Below are positions 4,414-5,111 of a DNA stretch of 5,111 nt, one piece after another (position 1 is the stretch's first letter; each line of letters starts with the position of its first letter). The position numbers and the translations under genes are program-made. Below the pieces are notes generated by a model. It saw only the letters and a list, made by a program, of their open reading frames with translations. It was not told the origin of the DNA and searched no databases. Origin of the DNA: Planctomycetales bacterium (GTDB lineage: Bacteria > Planctomycetota > Phycisphaerae > SM23-33). The stretch spans positions 1 through 5,111 of the forward strand of contig JAUVIQ010000210.1 of assembly GCA_030592655.1 (NCBI GenBank), read 5' to 3'.

Positions 4414-5111
4414 ATGACCGGCGACCCACTGACCCCTTACGGCAACAAGCCGATGGTTACACCCATCGTCAATGCCGTCAACTACGAGTACGGTTCGTTC
4501 GAGGTTTTGCGTCAGATTACCGACGGCGAAATCGACGGCTATACGTATCATCGCGACGACAACCCGACGGTCCGCAACGTCGAGAAGACCGTTGCTGCAA
4601 TGGAGGGCGCTGAAGATTGCGTTATCTGCACGACGGGAATGTCGGCCTGCACGCTGGTCTATCTGACGTACCTCAATGCCGGCGACCACCTGATCCTCTT
4701 CCACGACATCTACGGTGCGAATTACAAGGTTTCGCTGATACTCGAAAGGCTCGGCGTCGAGATTACCTGGGTCGAAGCCACTGCCGACGGCGACATCAGC
4801 AAGCACATCAAGTCGAACACGCGGATGATCCTTTGCGAAACGCCCAGCAACCCGCTGTGCAAGGTCATCGACATTGCCGCACTGCGGAAACAGGCAGACC
4901 GCGTCGGCGCGATGCTCATCGTCGATAACACCTTCGCCACGCCGTACCACCAGCAGCCGCTGGCGCTCGGAGCCGACCTGGTCATCCACAGCGCCACCAA
5001 GGGTCTGGGCGGGCACAACGACCTGATGGCCGGTGCTATCGCGGGCACAAAGGAGCACTACAACAAACTCTGGTTCACACGCCAGGCGATCGGAACGACG
5101 CTGGACGCATA
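4414..5111 (+). CDS. PLP-dependent trans-sulfuration enzyme, cystathionine gamma-synthase family (3' end off the window)
   Basis: A cytoplasmic enzyme of the Cys/Met metabolism PLP family, which makes or breaks C-S bonds in methionine and cysteine metabolism. The 232 visible residues are somewhat over half of the usual 380-400. The PLP-lysine is K196 in HSATKGLGGHND, with S193 as a phosphate ligand. D171 in VDNTFATPY binds the pyridine nitrogen. ETPSNP is at 142-147, and TGM (74-76) is the cofactor phosphate loop. Y45 and R47 (YHRDDNPT) match the residues reaching the neighbouring subunit's cofactor. Y100 in IYGANYKV is the ring-stacking tyrosine. The family's usual glycine before NPT is aspartate here (D49). 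The cysteine that follows YG in methionine gamma-lyase is replaced by alanine (A102), which argues against that enzyme. Cystathionine gamma-synthase, beta/gamma-lyase or O-acetylhomoserine sulfhydrylase cannot be separated. AAGGAG at 4401-4406, 7 nt before the ATG, fixes the start. Confidence 0.93.
   Translation, partial: MTGDPLTPYGNKPMVTPIVNAVNYEYGSFEVLRQITDGEIDGYTYHRDDNPTVRNVEKTVAAMEGAEDCVICTTGMSACTLVYLTYLNAGDHLILFHDIYGANYKVSLILERLGVEITWVEATADGDISKHIKSNTRMILCETPSNPLCKVIDIAALRKQADRVGAMLIVDNTFATPYHQQPLALGADLVIHSATKGLGGHNDLMAGAIAGTKEHYNKLWFTRQAIGTTLDA

Noticed and set aside
4166..4429. Small open frames on both strands in the divergent intergenic region
   Set aside because: They span promoter and palindromes, overlap the PLP-enzyme start, and have no good ribosome site or known features.
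4399..5058. 219-residue minus-strand open frame opposite the PLP enzyme
   Set aside because: The plus strand carries all catalytic motifs of the trans-sulfuration family; the minus frame only mirrors its codons.

Overview
The window looks like a bacterial chromosome segment of moderate to fairly high GC. It has a Gram-negative-type signal (a secreted BamE/SmpA-like small protein) and clear Shine-Dalgarno sites. Together with the dispersed hairpin repeats and tandem heptads, this would fit a Planctomycetota/PVC-type genome, but nothing here proves the phylum. Six protein genes are supported. Both end genes run off the window.

Left part (1-2230). A minus-strand operon encodes a stand-alone PTS EIIA domain protein (1579-2034), followed by a 13-TM CPA2/Kef-type cation:proton antiporter with a C-terminal CBS pair (ending at 1582, running off the left edge). 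The stop of the first gene and the start of the second overlap as ATGA, so the two are probably translationally coupled. A good sigma70-type promoter lies at 2073-2102. No sugar-specific EIIB/EIIC is visible, so EIIA probably regulates the antiporter. A long imperfect inverted repeat (2142-2231) separates this operon from the next genes.

Middle part (2230-3550). Also on the minus strand are lexA (2725-3333), the SOS repressor with intact cleavage site and Ser/Lys dyad, and 54 nt downstream a small exported BamE/SmpA-like protein (2230-2670). A candidate lexA promoter with an A-tract and a GAAC-N7-GAAC-like operator lies at 3501-3549. It implies an unusually long, structured leader.

Right part (3550-5111). 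First come a heptad-based inverted repeat and a second stem-loop (3552-3679). Then comes a small minus-strand coiled-coil protein of unknown function (3710-3988), with a palindrome over its candidate -10 and a hairpin over its Shine-Dalgarno. A divergent intergenic region of about 425 bp follows, dense in palindromes and including a striking nested 39-bp palindrome at 4265-4303. It leads to a plus-strand promoter (4350-4378) and a PLP-dependent trans-sulfuration enzyme of the cystathionine gamma-synthase family (4414 to the right edge).

The two observations most worth following up are the coupled EIIA plus CBS-antiporter module and the nested palindrome upstream of the sulfur amino-acid gene.
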